A stretch of DNA of 64,000 bases from Lycocorax pyrrhopterus obiensis. Lineage: Eukaryota; Chordata; Aves; Passeriformes; Paradisaeidae. Positions within the stretch are counted from its first letter, which is position 1, and each line of letters opens with the position of its first letter. The stretch spans positions 44,674,383 through 44,738,382 of the forward strand of contig JACSVZ010000001.1 of NCBI GenBank assembly GCA_014706295.1, written 5' to 3'. The notes under the pieces are model-generated. The model was not told the DNA's origin. It saw only the letters and a program-made list of their open reading frames with translations, and made no database searches. Below, piece by piece: positions 47,091-60,160 of the stretch. A program made the translations under genes and the position numbers.

Positions 47091-49364
47091 TTTTACTGTG
47101 AGAGTTCATGTCCTAAAGGATATTAACTGTAGTGCAAACTTTTCCACAAGTGCTTTAAAATATCTCAGAATGAATAAAATTAGCACAAGCTACACATTTC
47201 AGAGGTTGGAGAAGTAGAAGCTTTGAATGGATGCAGGTCGTAGAATAATTTTAACTTCTACCTTGTACATTTCTTCAGCTTCTTGGCAACTAAGATTAAC
47301 CAACATAAAGGAATTGTAAACAGTTCTAAGAAACATTTCTCTCACTCCCTGCCTCCCTCTCCCTACACTTCTTCCCTCCTCTGTTTTCCTCAGGTCACCG
47401 TCTAAGTTACACTTCTCATATTTTTTGAATTTGTCCTGATATGTAGATATCTATTTTCAGTCTAACACCACCAACATTTTCCTGAATTTTTAAAGTGCCA
47501 TATATTTAAATGGGTTTATAGCCACATGATTCTCCATCTGTTTCAAAATTCATCTAAAAATACTCTTCTCCATGTTTGCCTCTTTTTTCAGTATTTCATT
47601 ATAGCTATAAAGGAGATTTATGTTATATTTTATTCGGGGCATGCAAAAAAAAATTAATTTATCATGTCCTTTATTATTCTTAGATTTTGAATTTCTGATC
47701 TAACTTTCCCACCCCCATTCCCCACCCCCAGCTACTATTATATAAATTACAGTGACTTTTTCAGCACCCTGTGTTTTCTAGTGTTCTATATTGGGGTTTG
47801 TTTAATTTTTAAAAATTATTTTCGTACCTGCTGTGCTTATTTCTCACATAAAAATGAGACATAATTCTTCATATTCAGGAACTTACACAGAATCAAGACT
47901 CTTGTCATGCACATCCTTTCCTGTTTTATTTAATTTTAAAATGGTTTACTAACATAATCTAGTATTGCTATTTTGGTCTTAATGAGTCAAAATTCCTATT
48001 GACTATTTTAAGCGTTTTGTCAGAGAACTTAGCGTTAGCTAATATTTAATAGATGGACATTGGAAGGGGTATTCTGCATTATGGATGTCTGTATTTTTAA
48101 TGTGTATTTAAAGTAGTTTTTGATGCAAGGTTGTTCTTCCTCAGGTGAGTAGTCAGAAAAATGTCACCAATGTCTTTATGACTGTAGACATGTATTTCCG
48201 AACTCCCCCACTGGAGGATCAACTTTGAGGAGCTCTGCAGAGTTTATGAGGTTTGCGGATGCTCCTGAATAAAACAGCTACACTATTGTCTGGAGGTAGC
48301 CATGTGCAGAGGGAAAACTCAAGATCTCTTATACAGTCATTGAGTTAATAAAGTCTCAGTCAGAATAAATGAGAAAATTATAATTCATACAACAATTTGC
48401 ACAGGGATTGGATTCTAAATGAGACTAGGTACCAATGCCCAAAGGCCAGACTAGCAATTGCATGAGCAAAATTTGGCTAAACAATATACATGAGCAGTTA
48501 CTGTTACTGTAGAACCAACCCTATAAATGATAATTCATACATCTATTTTTGTCACAAATATGGATCTAACCCCAACAGTGAATTTTGCATGACTTTTCAT
48601 ATTCTTTGTTGATTGGCTGGTATTTTGAAAATCATCCCCCAGATTTTCACATCCAGTAGAACAGTTATTGTAATTAATCTTATTAATTCTTATTGAGTAT
48701 ACTCAATTAATATTTTTTCAGTTCTTTGATTACCACAGTGTTTGGTGTTTCCTTACCTGTCAAAAATATAGCTTCCTCAAGAATATTGTGAAGTTCGCAT
48801 TTATATGCAAGAGCATTACACGTTGAAATAACTCCCAGGTAGAAGACCTGTCCTTCTTTCACATACTTTTTTGCTGGAAGCAGAAATACACTTTTTTGGG
48901 TACTTAGACAAAAGTTATGACAAGGGAATTATGGTACTGAGTGAAGGATAAAGACATAAAAAGAGGTAACAATCAAGGAGGACACATAACTTCTTTCGAT
49001 TTCAGACATTGAAGCTCCTAGATATATATCTGAAATATTGTCATGAATAATATGAGCCTGGTTTAGGAGTCTTGACTGCCTGAGAGTAAAGTTTCTCATC
49101 ACATATTTTATTTTGTATGCAATGCCAATTTATGTACTCTGTGTAGATGTTATGCTGCAGCTGTTTACATGTAAACTGGTAAATTAAGAAATTCATGCTC
49201 CAGGAACCTGCTACATTTTTTTCATGAAACTCTGGTGTTCGTAAATATTTTCATTGTTTATTCAAGATCATTTTCTTAAAACAAAATTTTTAGTTTTCTG
49301 CAATGATCCCCTATTATGTGTTTTAATGTAGAAAAATTCAGAAAGGAAGGGGATGAAAGAGGCA
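47091..49364. other. unique non-coding DNA with pyrimidine-rich patches
   Basis: No gene or repeat assigned. The plus strand is pyrimidine-rich at 47335-47395 and again around 47560-47830. A splice-bounded open segment on the minus strand (48757-48873) is treated under findings. Confidence 0.55.
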
Positions 49365-49467
49365 GAGGAAGGAAGGAAGGAAGGAAGGAAGGAAGGAGGG
49401 AAGGAAGGAAGGAAGGAAGGAAGGAAGGAAGGAAGGAAGGAAGGAAGGAAGGAAGGAAGGAAGGAAA
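49365..49467. repeat. (GGAA)n microsatellite
   Basis: About 25 GGAA tetramers in plus orientation with a single GGGA-type interruption near 49395-49401. Short Ser/Leu/Pro-rich and Lys/Glu/Gly/Arg-rich open frames here are repeat translations. Confidence 0.96.
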
Positions 49468-52400
49468 ATATTTGTATGAAAATTGTGCACTAGAAAATGT
49501 TGAGGTGTAGAAATAATGGTGTGAACATCTGCCTTTTATGATTAGTGTATGGCCATGATGAAAAGGGCCAAAATGAAAAAATGCAACTTCCTCATAAACA
49601 CAGAACGTGATCTCCAGCATGGTAGAGATCGGCCCCTAAAGTTCTTCTTGATTATACTCATATCTCCAGAGAAGGGTGTGCTAATTTAAGGATTTATATG
49701 ACATTTCTAATTCACTTAAGTTATAAATTGATTTCTGTGATAAAATCTACTTTCAGAAAACATGTTTCTGTAGAATATAAATGTCCAGTTACTCGTCTAG
49801 TGAAAAATCCCTCATAATCAAAAAAGATTAAGGGCCTATTTAAATATATTTGAAGATACAGAATTGTTCATAAATATCAATCAATTACTTCTAATGTAAA
49901 TCTGCCAGTTCTATTCAAGGATTTCCACTCTTATAGCACAGTCATGTATCTACATGATACTTGAGAAATACTTTATGTAGATATAATTACATGATGATCT
50001 ATGAGAGAAGGGAAGCAAAACTTAATGAATGTTTTGCTATTCCCTGTTAGAAAGTAAAATATACTTAATTAATGCCGTTCTCAATGTTGTTACTAAGCAA
50101 TTGTAAGTCATGTAATCTTTTAAATTTTAAATTTTAAATAATGTATTTTAAATTTTTACCTTTGGTCTCAGCTGAGCATTGAAGAATAATACTTGGAGAA
50201 GAATTCTGGAAATTAAAACATAGATTTGCAGATAGCAAGCCTCCAGTTTTCTTGATCAAGATAATACATTCTGCAAAAGAAAAGAAATGATTTTTACTTA
50301 TAAAGAAGAGATTATCTTTATATAGCCCCTTACAAAACATAATGAGAAAATTGGACTAGTACAAAAAAGTCACGTGAAAAAAACTAAAAGTTATTAATAT
50401 TGGTAACAGCAAAATAAAAACAAAAAAGTCTAACAAAATATTAACTTTAGTAAATTTTACATTGTTATTATGTTGTTCTTAACATCATATTCTAGTAAAT
50501 GTTGTGTAAATAAAAATATCCACCCATATATACTAAAAAATTGTTTCAAAATAAGAGTTATAATTATTCACTGTCAACTAAAAAGACATTCGTATAGCCT
50601 TTCAGAAATTTTCCTGGATTCAGCCAGTATTTACATCAGCAAAAAATGCTATCCTCTAGAAGTGGGAAGTGTAGATTCCATTAATCTGTTGGATTGAGTA
50701 AGATTTAGAAGGCAAGATTGAAATTCAAAATTATCTCTGTTGCCTGTGGAGACGGCATGATAACAAGACTAAAATTTGTGCCAACAGATTCAAGTCTCTG
50801 GCTACTAAAAGAAAACAAAAGTAAAAAGGGTGGGAAAATGAACCAATGTACCACAGATTGCTATAGATGACTAATTCTTCTCCGTGCATTCTCAGAAATC
50901 AGCTTGAAGTAGTCAGTTGAATTTGAAATAAGAACAACTGAATATAGAGAGTTGGTAGTACCGTTGACTGGGAAGCACTTCTGTCAGGCAGCGTAGAATT
51001 TTATGATAATATTTCTAAACAGATAACACAATATCTGATACTATCACCCAAGCATTCCTGAACTTGTGACAGTGCAAGGGTTGAACTAAAACATACTTTC
51101 CACACCTACTGATCTTTAAGTTTGTGTTCCCATGGCCTGCTTTCTGTGTGAATATTAGGCGGTTAGGGGATAAAATAAAAAATTAAACCATCCATAAGCA
51201 CACCTTCTTTTTTGTCCCAATAAAAGAAAAAAACATACTCAGGAAAGATGAACTCCAAAAGATGATTTAATGACATTTTATGAAAAGGAGAAGATACTGA
51301 TGAAGAGATCAAAGTGGAAATCTTTGAAGTGGTTAGGTCTTCAACGTTGTTTGATTAGCTTTGAAAGGTATTTAAAAAAACCCAAAACACCTCCCAACAA
51401 AGTGAAAAGTTTCTGACTTAAGAGGGAAAAGACTGGACTGAACTAGTATCACAGAAGTGTTTCATAAACTATGAAATACTTTTAGTTTTATGCTTAAAGT
51501 TATGTCCTGCATGGGATAGTATTTACCTATGTTGTTATTAATTTATTATGATTAATATATTTTTTGTTGTCTCCCTTTAAGAGAACACCAAAAAAAACAC
51601 TTTTTACCAAAGAGATTGGTTCATGTGTTTTAAGTGGAGCAAATTATTTAGCTGAGCATCAGACTATTTAGTTTTATTGTTCTAAATGTCTACATAGAAA
51701 TTTAATATAATTTCTTCAGTTTGAATCTAGAAATTACTGATGACAGTCAGATGCTGGAAGAAGGCTTACAGAAATTAATATAATATATGGTATTTAAATA
51801 CTAGCTCAAATTTTGCAGAACTGTAAGCAAAACATGAGTACTTCACAAGAGGCATTAAGCCCCTCTTGTGCTGGTAAACTTGCTGTGTCGTCTTATTGCC
51901 AAGCAATAGAAATGTAATGTGCTGATCTAGAGAGACATAATTTTCCCATTCTTGGAAAATTTTTGTGATTTCCCAAATGCTTTTCTGCAGTGTTGACCAG
52001 AAAGCTTGACTAAATGCATCCCTTGTGGATTTTCTTATTGACCAGTATTATTGTAATGAGGGAACATTCAAAATTTTCAAGGAGAAAAAAAGAGACTTAA
52101 CTCCAAAGCAGTTAATCCCCATTTTTCCTCCAGTTTTACAGCGGGTTTGCAATACTCATGCTTGATATGGGATAACCTACTTTTTTCTAATTAATAATTC
52201 AATATTTATACAAAATAGACAAGATCAAGCAGTAGAAATTGAGTCAGATATTATAAAATAACCAAGTGTCTGCTTAACAAAGAAAGAGATTTAAGTCAGA
52301 CAGAAAAAAGTACATGTAAACACCCTAACCAGGCTGATGCTAGGTACTCTGGAGCAAACAGATGTGCAGTCAGCCCAGTCTTCTTTCCTTCCAGTCAGCC

Positions 52401-53185
52401 CAACCTTTCTTCCAGTACTTTTTAACTGATGTTTCATTCACACTGGTATATTCCCACGAGTCTTAAGAGTCACTAACTGGAGATTTTATGGTTTTTACAG
52501 AATTTGTATATACTTCTCTACCAGCACTTTCTATCATTCCCTACACAATTCAATTATCTGCCTACTTTACAATGCCCTAGAGGACTAATTTTGTCCTTGT
52601 TTCAGAGTTATCTTTCTTTTTCACAGCTGATGTCACTTCAGTTAAAATTAACTTACCAAGGTTTTTAGCACCATCAGTGATTTTCCAACAGGTTAGTATG
52701 ACCATATGGAGACACTTCTTTCTCCACAAGTGCTCAAATGATGCAGCTTTGCTGTCATTGTTGCTTCAAAAACCAAATGATCAGTGCAGATATTACTAAT
52801 GAGGAACAGCAAATATCAGATGCTCCACAAATCCCTCTTTCCATATATATGCATAAAGACTGAATCCAGGTCCAGAAGTGGAACTACTGCAGCATTAGCC
52901 AACACAGCTTGGCAGACACTCTGTTCTTACCTTCTTTCACCTGTAAAGACTCTGCAAAGTTTGACTGCATCATGATAATCATTCTGTATCCATACCATGA
53001 TTCAACCTGTGCCCACTATGGCAATTCTAGCCACAGAAAAAATTAGCCAGATCAGCAAACAGAACTAAGTTTAATTACAGGAACAAAATATCCTTCCCTC
53101 TTTTCCAGATGTGAAAGTATGTATCTTTGAAAAAACCCAGATATTTCTGAAACTTTTATAATTTCACTGAAATTAATGCAAAACT
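49468..53185. other. unique AT-rich non-coding DNA
   Basis: No gene is recognised and no interspersed repeat is seen. Three splice-bounded open segments on the minus strand (50160-50270, 52657-52746, 52931-53006) are treated under findings. Confidence 0.55.
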
Positions 53186-53398
53186 GATTGTTATATTCCA
53201 GCTGAACTGTTGTCAAGCCCTGGGAACAGAATTCCCAGGGAAGTGGTTGAGTCACCATCCCTGGAGGTATTTGAAAGATGTGTAGATGTGGTTCTTACAT
53301 AGTTTAGTGGTGGACATGACAGTATTAGCTTAATGGTTAGTCTTGATGATCTTAAAGGCTTTTGCTGACCCAAACTATTCTATAATGCTGTAATTCCA
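53186..53398 (+). mobile_element. short CR1 LINE 3' end
   Basis: About 210 bases of CR1 3' region in plus orientation: 'cccagggaagtggttgagtcaccatccctggaggtatttgaaag', then 'ggttcttacatagtttagtggtggacatgacagtattagcttaatggtt' and 'cttgatgatcttaaaggcttttgctgacccaaactattctataatgctgtaattc'. It is heavily 5'-truncated and moderately diverged. Confidence 0.92.
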
Positions 53399-56300
53399 TC
53401 ACACTGACATCTGAAGCCACTTACTACTATTAACATCCATTGCAGATTTGTTTTGGAAAGAGTCAACTGGGGTGGTAAAAAGCAGTCCCAGAAAAAGAGC
53501 TAGTGCTGTAGTGTTTCCTGGACACATAGTTCAAGTCTTTTCATTAATAAAATAATTTAATTAATTAGTATAATAAATCTGTTTCCAGAAGAGCAATTAC
53601 AACTCAAGACACAACATGGATCATAAGTGTTGACACTGCCATCAACAGGGCATCTTTTTTCTGCAGGCCATCAATATTCTCATACAACAGTTACAGATAT
53701 GTAAAATTGACAATTACTATATTTTCACATGAATGTTCAATTGTCATATGGAAATTTAGAATATGGGTTGTGAGACCCTGAGAGCTTAACTCCTTTTAAT
53801 CATAATCACAGGAGTAATTTATTTGAGTAGTACCTATCTACTGACCCTGAGGGAATGGCTCATTTAATTTATAAACTGGAAAATTTAAAACAATGGGGCA
53901 GAGTTGATCATGTTCTTGGATTCTAAAGACAAAAGGATATTGAGAAGAAGTATTTAACTTAAAAAGATGTAAAGAAACTTCACTGCTATTTGATGCTTTT
54001 TAGAACTGTTTCCATGTAGGAGCCAAAACAATATTTTTCGCGGGAAGCAAGACAAAGAAATTATAAAGCTCTCATTTTCATACTGAAAAGTGAAAGATAT
54101 TTGTGATTATGAATCATATTTATTATAGAAAGTGAGATTTTGCATTCCAGATTGGGGTACTCCACTAAGTACCCCATGCTAAGTATCTTTAAATTTCAGG
54201 ACGGCAGGGTGCTTTGTTGTGTGTTGGTTGCAGGGCCTGAATTCATGGATGCTGGCATAAAATTTAAAAAAAATCCTGTTTGACTTGGCAATGAATATAT
54301 ATGCTGTTTAAAATATTTATTAGTTAGTAAATTTGTGTGTGTGTTTAATAGAACCAGACAAGTATGAAAATCTGAACATGTGAATATGATTAAATTACAT
54401 AAAAAATTAGATTCTGCATCTTTGAATCAAAAGAAGAATGTGTATAATTTACACCTATTCATCAGAATATTTTGCTTCTTAGATCAGGTATTTTGTCTCT
54501 TGATAAATTTTTTTGAATGAGTGTATGCCTACAATCAAAAGAGAGCAGTAATTGTTGTAATAAATTTACTGAACAATATAGAAAAAACGGAGGTGGAATT
54601 CATTAGGTATCTATTTTGTCATGAAAACTGTCCCTAAAATGCCTAAGGACAGGTACTCTAGAATCATAATCATTAAACAAATATAAAGCAAATAACTTTT
54701 CTAATCCCACCTCCCATCATTAAATACCTGGGAAAAAATAAGAGAACAAGAAACTTTCAATAATAGGCAAATCCAAACCTGAAAATCCATTAGTGCAACT
54801 GTACATAAAAGAGAAAAAAAGGTATGTCTTAAGCATCAAATTTTATCATCAAGGTGAAAAACAAAAATCTGGATACGTTATTATTACCACTGATATTCTA
54901 TTAACATTAACATTGACTTTAAAGAGTTGTACAAAATGGATTTTTAAAATGCTTAAATAATGAGAAAAAATAGATCAAGTTTTAATATATAAGTATTTTC
55001 AGTTCTATATTTAGACCAAATCTTCAAAGTAAGTTTAAGTGTACTTACTGTAATTTCCAGTAATTTTTTTCTAAAACATACTTAAATGAGAATTGAGGTA
55101 AGGTAATAAAATTACCCTACATGGTTTATAAAAACAAATTCTGAAGAATAATAATCCGTCAACTCTTGATGATGCAATATAAAATTGATCCTTCAAAAGA
55201 AAGGTGTTATTCTTCCTTTTTTAAAAGTTCTTCTAAAATATATTGATTGAATTGTTATTCTTCCTTTCTTCAAATTATGTCAGAAGAGAGACTTCATGAA
55301 AAATGAATTGTTTGGGAGAAAAAACCCCAGAAAATTAACTTCTGTCTTTGCGATTTGCTGTAAGAAGTGTGCTGTCCTTACTGCAAGGAATACTGTTTTA
55401 GAAAATGAAGATGAGAGTGTGGTCCTGTTTTTTATGAATTTCTTTTTTTTCCAAATCAATCTTCTTGATAGCATTGAATTTATCATTTTCTTTTTAAATG
55501 GTTATTTAGAACTCCTTATTAGACATATTAGACATTATTAGAGCTTTTTAAATCTTATTATTTAAAATAGATCAATACATAAAATCATATGCATGTTTTC
55601 TCCAAATTAACTTTGAAGATACCGTTGTAAAAACATTTCTATTAATGATATTATACATCAGAGCAGTAGATTAATCAAGGTACTGAACTTCTGAAAATAA
55701 AAGAACAATATAGTGCAAAATGGCAGGATGCACTCTGGGACAGCTCCATGTTGTCTCATTCACAGATATGTTTCTTCATATGCAATAACACATTATAAAT
55801 TTTAACTTAATATGATTCCACATATAAAGGAAAATCAAGGAGGCCAAAATTTTGAGGTAAATCTGACTAGAGATTTTCTATCTGTCTAATTCCTAGCTGC
55901 TGTTCCAAGAGAGATACACAAACCTGAAAAACACCTGCAAGACAGTTAAAATACCTGATGACATAGCAAGTGACTCAGGCATCCAACTGCCAGCAGCTGA
56001 ATCAAACCCTAGAAGTAGAGCAGAGGTCCCAAAAGTCCTCTCTTGTACCTTCCAGCCTCTTTGGACTTTCAAATATCATAGAGCTTTTCAAGTGGAACCA
56101 GAGATGGAAATGGAAATGCACATCTTAAGCAGTTGAAACAAGCTTCTGAAGTTAAGCTTCTGAATCTCAGGTTGAATATCACCATTAATGACTGAACTCC
56201 TTCAAATAGCTTTCTTGCATCCACTAAAAAATGCTAATCTAAAAATTAATACTGATCTAAAAAGCCTAATTGAAATCAACAGTGAAAGCCATCAGCAGAG

Positions 56301-58058
56301 CTACATTACAGGAAAAATTATCTGTAGTTAGCAGAATCTGAACTTACCAACATGATAAGATTGGTTTCAGGGGGTGGAAAACCTGCTTTCATCAAGCTGG
56401 TATATTTATAGAGCAATCATCTGACAAGATGTCAAAACATGAGAGGAATTCCTGGAAATGAACACAATTGCAGTGTAAAATAAGTTAAATGAACTTCAAA
56501 TTGTATAAAGAGCAAATTCTAGACTTTTCCCTTTTTTTACTGTAAATAAAAAAATATTGAAAATAATATTGTCCATACTAATATTTGCCATGTCATGTAA
56601 CTGAATGTTATACTTAATATAAGTAAATATTGAAGTGGAAATGCTGAGTAAAATTTCAGGTATACAAAAAACATAAAAAGCAGTCTCTTACTCATACATG
56701 TACATAACATAAAAGATATATTTGCACTTCAGTGCCCACCTGAATAAAATCATAGATTCTTACATATGGTGGATTATCAAGCTATGCTGCAAGAAGTACA
56801 AATGCATCTGACTTGCAAGACCTTGAGAAACTGAATTCTGTTTTAGATGATCCACTTACGGTCTTTGTGATTATACAGTAGTTCATGCACTGCTTTTCAC
56901 AAATGCAGTACAAAAAATTATTTTCTATGTAGGCAAAACACTGTTGAATATTTCAGCCTTGGCAGCAAGTATTCAAGTAAGAACAATGGAAGATAATCCA
57001 TTTAAGAAACACAAGATATAGATCTTCTCGACTCTTCAACAGCCTCAATTTTCTTTTTTATATTACAAGGGGTGCTTTGTTGTTATATTCAGAAAATTAG
57101 TATGTGATTATGTATTTTTTTAATAAGAGAATGCTTAAGCTTCCTTATGATAACGTAAAATTCAGAATTACCTTAGAAAATTTAAATGTAAATAGTAATT
57201 ATACATTAATTCATAGTATAATTGGCAGATATCTTGAAATGATAATCTAAATATTTGACTTCAATAAACAAGTTGTGGTGAACATTCTAACACTGAACTG
57301 AGACATGCCTAAAATGCAACACAATTATTTCATGCTTAACATACACTGGTCACTGTTATAATAGAAATGTGTGCCATCAGTCAAGGTTTAAACCAATTTC
57401 TGCTTTAAAATAACTAGGTTAGCATTTCAGTTTAAAATCCCAAGTAATAATCACCCAATAATATGGAAAATGTATATATTACACAACTTTTACAGTATTA
57501 TCCCTTCAATTATGCTATGAAACTGCAGTGAGTCCTCTTCATCATAATGTGTTTCCACTTCAGATCCTTAAATCACATCCTCAACACAACCAAAAGATCC
57601 ATTTCTTTATTTTCTTTTAGTAATTGCAAAAATTTCAAAAAAACCAAACTTGTTCAGAGGGTAAAAAAGTTGTCATGAAACTTGCACTTTTTTTGTTGTT
57701 TTAAGTTAGTTACAAAAATTTCATCACTCTGGAACATGTATTCATCGCTATCCGTGCCTTCCAAGTGCACATGTCTGCACCTTGATAACAGTAAACCTCT
57801 CTAAGAGATTCAGGTCTGACCATGTTTTCATAAACTTTTCTCTGTTATAAAACCTAGCTATTTGATTAATTTTACTTAAGCGTGTTATACATTTTTATGC
57901 AGTTAATTTCAAGGGAATGCTGTGCATTAGCTCTGCTGAGTTATTAGTCTGTGGAGCAAGGACTTGCAAATGATGAAACTGCAGGTGGATTTTGGTTATG
58001 CTAAAAAAGCAAGATCTAGACAGAAATACAAGTATGAACATCTCTGTGGCTACAGGAG
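53399..58058. other. unique AT-rich non-coding DNA
   Basis: No interspersed repeat is recognised over about 4.7 kb. The part from about 55860 to 56210 has slightly higher GC. Splice-bounded open segments on the minus strand (55116-55190, 56348-56396, 57728-57800) are discussed under findings. Confidence 0.5.
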
Positions 58059-58200
58059 AAAAAAACCTCCACAAACAAACAAACACAAACAAAAAACCCC
58101 AAACAAACAAAAAACCCCACCAAAAACCCCAAACAACCAACTTCCCAAAAAATGACAAAAACAAACCACAAAACAAACAAACATACCAAAAAATCAACAA
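58059..58200. repeat. AAAC/AACCCC low-complexity tract, nearly free of G
   Basis: The plus strand consists of AAAC and AAAAACCCC-type words with one G (near 58155) in about 140 bases. Four-C runs occur at about 58096, 58115 and 58127. The overlapping plus-strand open frames full of Lys, Pro, Asn and Thr are simple translations of the tract. Confidence 0.85.
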
Positions 58201-59104
58201 AATTCTTGAGATCTGAGTGAAGACCAGAAATAGAATTTTGTGTACTTCCCCTCTGTCAATCACGAGTAAAGGTAGGAGACTGTTTCCTTCAGTCTATGTG
58301 ATACACTCTGCAACAAATCCAATGGCTTGCTTAATATATGTAGATTTGTTTTCCATGTATTCTGAGAGGACTACTTCATCCCTATTTTTAGGAGACATAA
58401 AAATGGCATAGTTGAACTGTCGATTCTGGCTCTGATCAGGCAATATTCTTGTTTTGCCTAAAAGACTCCTATTTTCTTCCTGCTCTATAAATCTAAGGCA
58501 TTGCCACAATCTAATTAGTGTTATAATAGAAAGTTTTTGGATCAGATATCTATCCAGCTTTCTTTGAAAGAACCTTTTAGGCTAATGATTGCTGACACTG
58601 AAATTGCTAAGTTTATTACTAGGCTAAGTCTTTGAATAAAAGGCATGTTGATGAATCAATCTCATCTTTTGAGGAGTGCAGCAGGAATACACTATTCAAA
58701 AGTATCCTTCAGACATCCTTGTATTTTTGCTTAGATTTATCTGACATGCAAAGAATCAATCATGTCCAATACAACTAGGTATGAGGGTGTGGGTTGGGTT
58801 TTCTTAATGGATTTCCAAATGACTTCTGTTTGATAAGCTATTTAGTACTGGTTGTTTACAGATAATCATCTGCATGGATTATGAGTTAGGTTTTCATACC
58901 TGATAATATTGAGTTATTTAAGGGACTGATAAGTTGTTCTTACCTGTTGTAGTATTTATCATTTTGTTTCTTTCCGCTGACTAAGTAAAAGGTTTAACCT
59001 GTTTCTGAAGTGTAGTAAAAATCAGTCTTTTTTCTTGAAGTAATCTTAAATACAATTTATATACATGTAAATTCCTGATGTGGTATAACCCTCTGACTAT
59101 TATC
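58201..59104. other. unique AT-rich non-coding DNA
   Basis: No repeat recognised. A minus-strand open frame of 71 codons at 58294-58509 is discussed with the splice-bounded series. Confidence 0.5.
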
Positions 59105-59552
59105 CTCCATTAGTTTTCTAGCTTGGTAGAGATGAGATTGAAGGAAGAAGTCCTACAGCAAACAAAAGGGACTTCAGGGTACTGGGACATTTGGTCAAAG
59201 GAGCAGGTGCACAGGTTGTGTTCTCCTCAATCCCTTCAATACCAGGGGTGAATACTGGATGGAACAGGAACACTAGCCTGATTACTACATGACTTAGGGG
59301 GTGGTGCTGTTGGGGCAATTTTGGTGATTTTGACTATTGGGTAGTTTACATGGCACTAAGCCTGCTCATGACAGATGGGTCCACCTGTCTGAAAGGGGAA
59401 AAAGGATCATTACTCAGGGACTGACTGAGAGGGCTTTAAACTATGTTTGAAGAGGGGAGGGGATACAGCCAAGCTTACTGAGATGAGCCAGAGGGTGGCA
59501 TGCCAGTTCTGGAGGTGAAATGAATCAGCTGAAGTGCATCTACAGCAATGTA
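59105..59552 (+). mobile_element. CR1 LINE fragment from the 5' side (upstream of the endonuclease)
   Basis: Plus-strand CR1 sequence from the part before and at the start of ORF2: 'caggggtgaatactggatggaacaggaacactagcctgattac', 'gggcaattttggtgattttgac', 'gatgggtccacctgtctgaaaggggaaaaaggatcattactcaggg', 'gagagggctttaaactatgtttgaagagg', and 'ctggaggtgaaatgaatcagctgaagtgcatctacagcaatg'. It ends exactly where the ORF2 endonuclease would begin. CR1 copies are normally cut at the 5' end and keep the 3' end, so a copy holding only this side must have lost its 3' part to deletion or to a later insertion. Confidence 0.72.
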
Positions 59553-59559
59553 ACCATAA

Positions 59560-60160
59560 AAGGTAGCAGATCAGGCCCCCTTGCTATCTTTTCTCCCTTT
59601 TTTCTCTGGCTCTCTTCCTTTTCTCTGTTTCTTCCCTCTTTCTCTTTCATTTTCTTTGTTTATCCCAGCTCTGGACCATCAACACAGCAGGACCAACACA
59701 GGATCTAAGGACTGGTGACATTTGCTTTCTTCCCTTGCTTTGCCTGGGCAAAGCACAGCTATCAAGTTCTACTCTCTGTTCCGTGTTGAACTCTGTTGTG
59801 GTAGTGGAGAGCTTGTGTTACAGTGTACTGTGGCATGTGAGCCAGCCCCTTTGAGGAGTTTGTTGTCGGAATTGAGAACTTACCAAAGTGTACCGTACAA
59901 AATTTAGGGCTTGTTTGACTCCAGTTTTGTGGAAGCCTACTGTATACATTTAAAATCTTATTATTTAACACCTTTTCAGTCTAAATAGTGGGCTGATTGC
60001 TGGAATTATGGTGACTATAATAAAATCACAAGATTCCCTGACATGTATCCAGTATTTGTCTTTGTTCAGCCAGACAAGAATTTATAATGATCATGGCCTC
60101 TGCCTGTGGGTTGTGACACTGCCGAGAAACTGATCACAGCAAGAAGTGCCACAGACAAAA
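59560..60160 (+). mobile_element. LTR-like or ERV-derived repeat abutting the CR1 fragment
   Basis: GC-richer than its flanks and beginning only a few bases after the CR1 piece stops. It has a polypyrimidine run (59580-59665), 'cagctctggaccatcaacacagcaggacc' (59668-59697), 'cttcccttgctttgcctgggcaaagcacagc', 'gttgaactctgttgtggtagtggagagcttgtg' and, towards 60100, 'ggcctctgcctgtgggttgtgacactgcc'. The texture fits the U3/R/U5 or leader of an avian ERV, but no second copy lies in the window and the ends are not defined. The plus orientation is a guess from the direction of the polypyrimidine tract. Confidence 0.4.

Noticed and set aside
57895..58263. Minus-strand open frame of 122 codons rich in Phe, Gly, Leu and Trp
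   Set aside because: Much of it is the reverse translation of the AAAC/CCCC tract. Its tail near 57.9 kb follows an acceptor-like site, but there is no donor.
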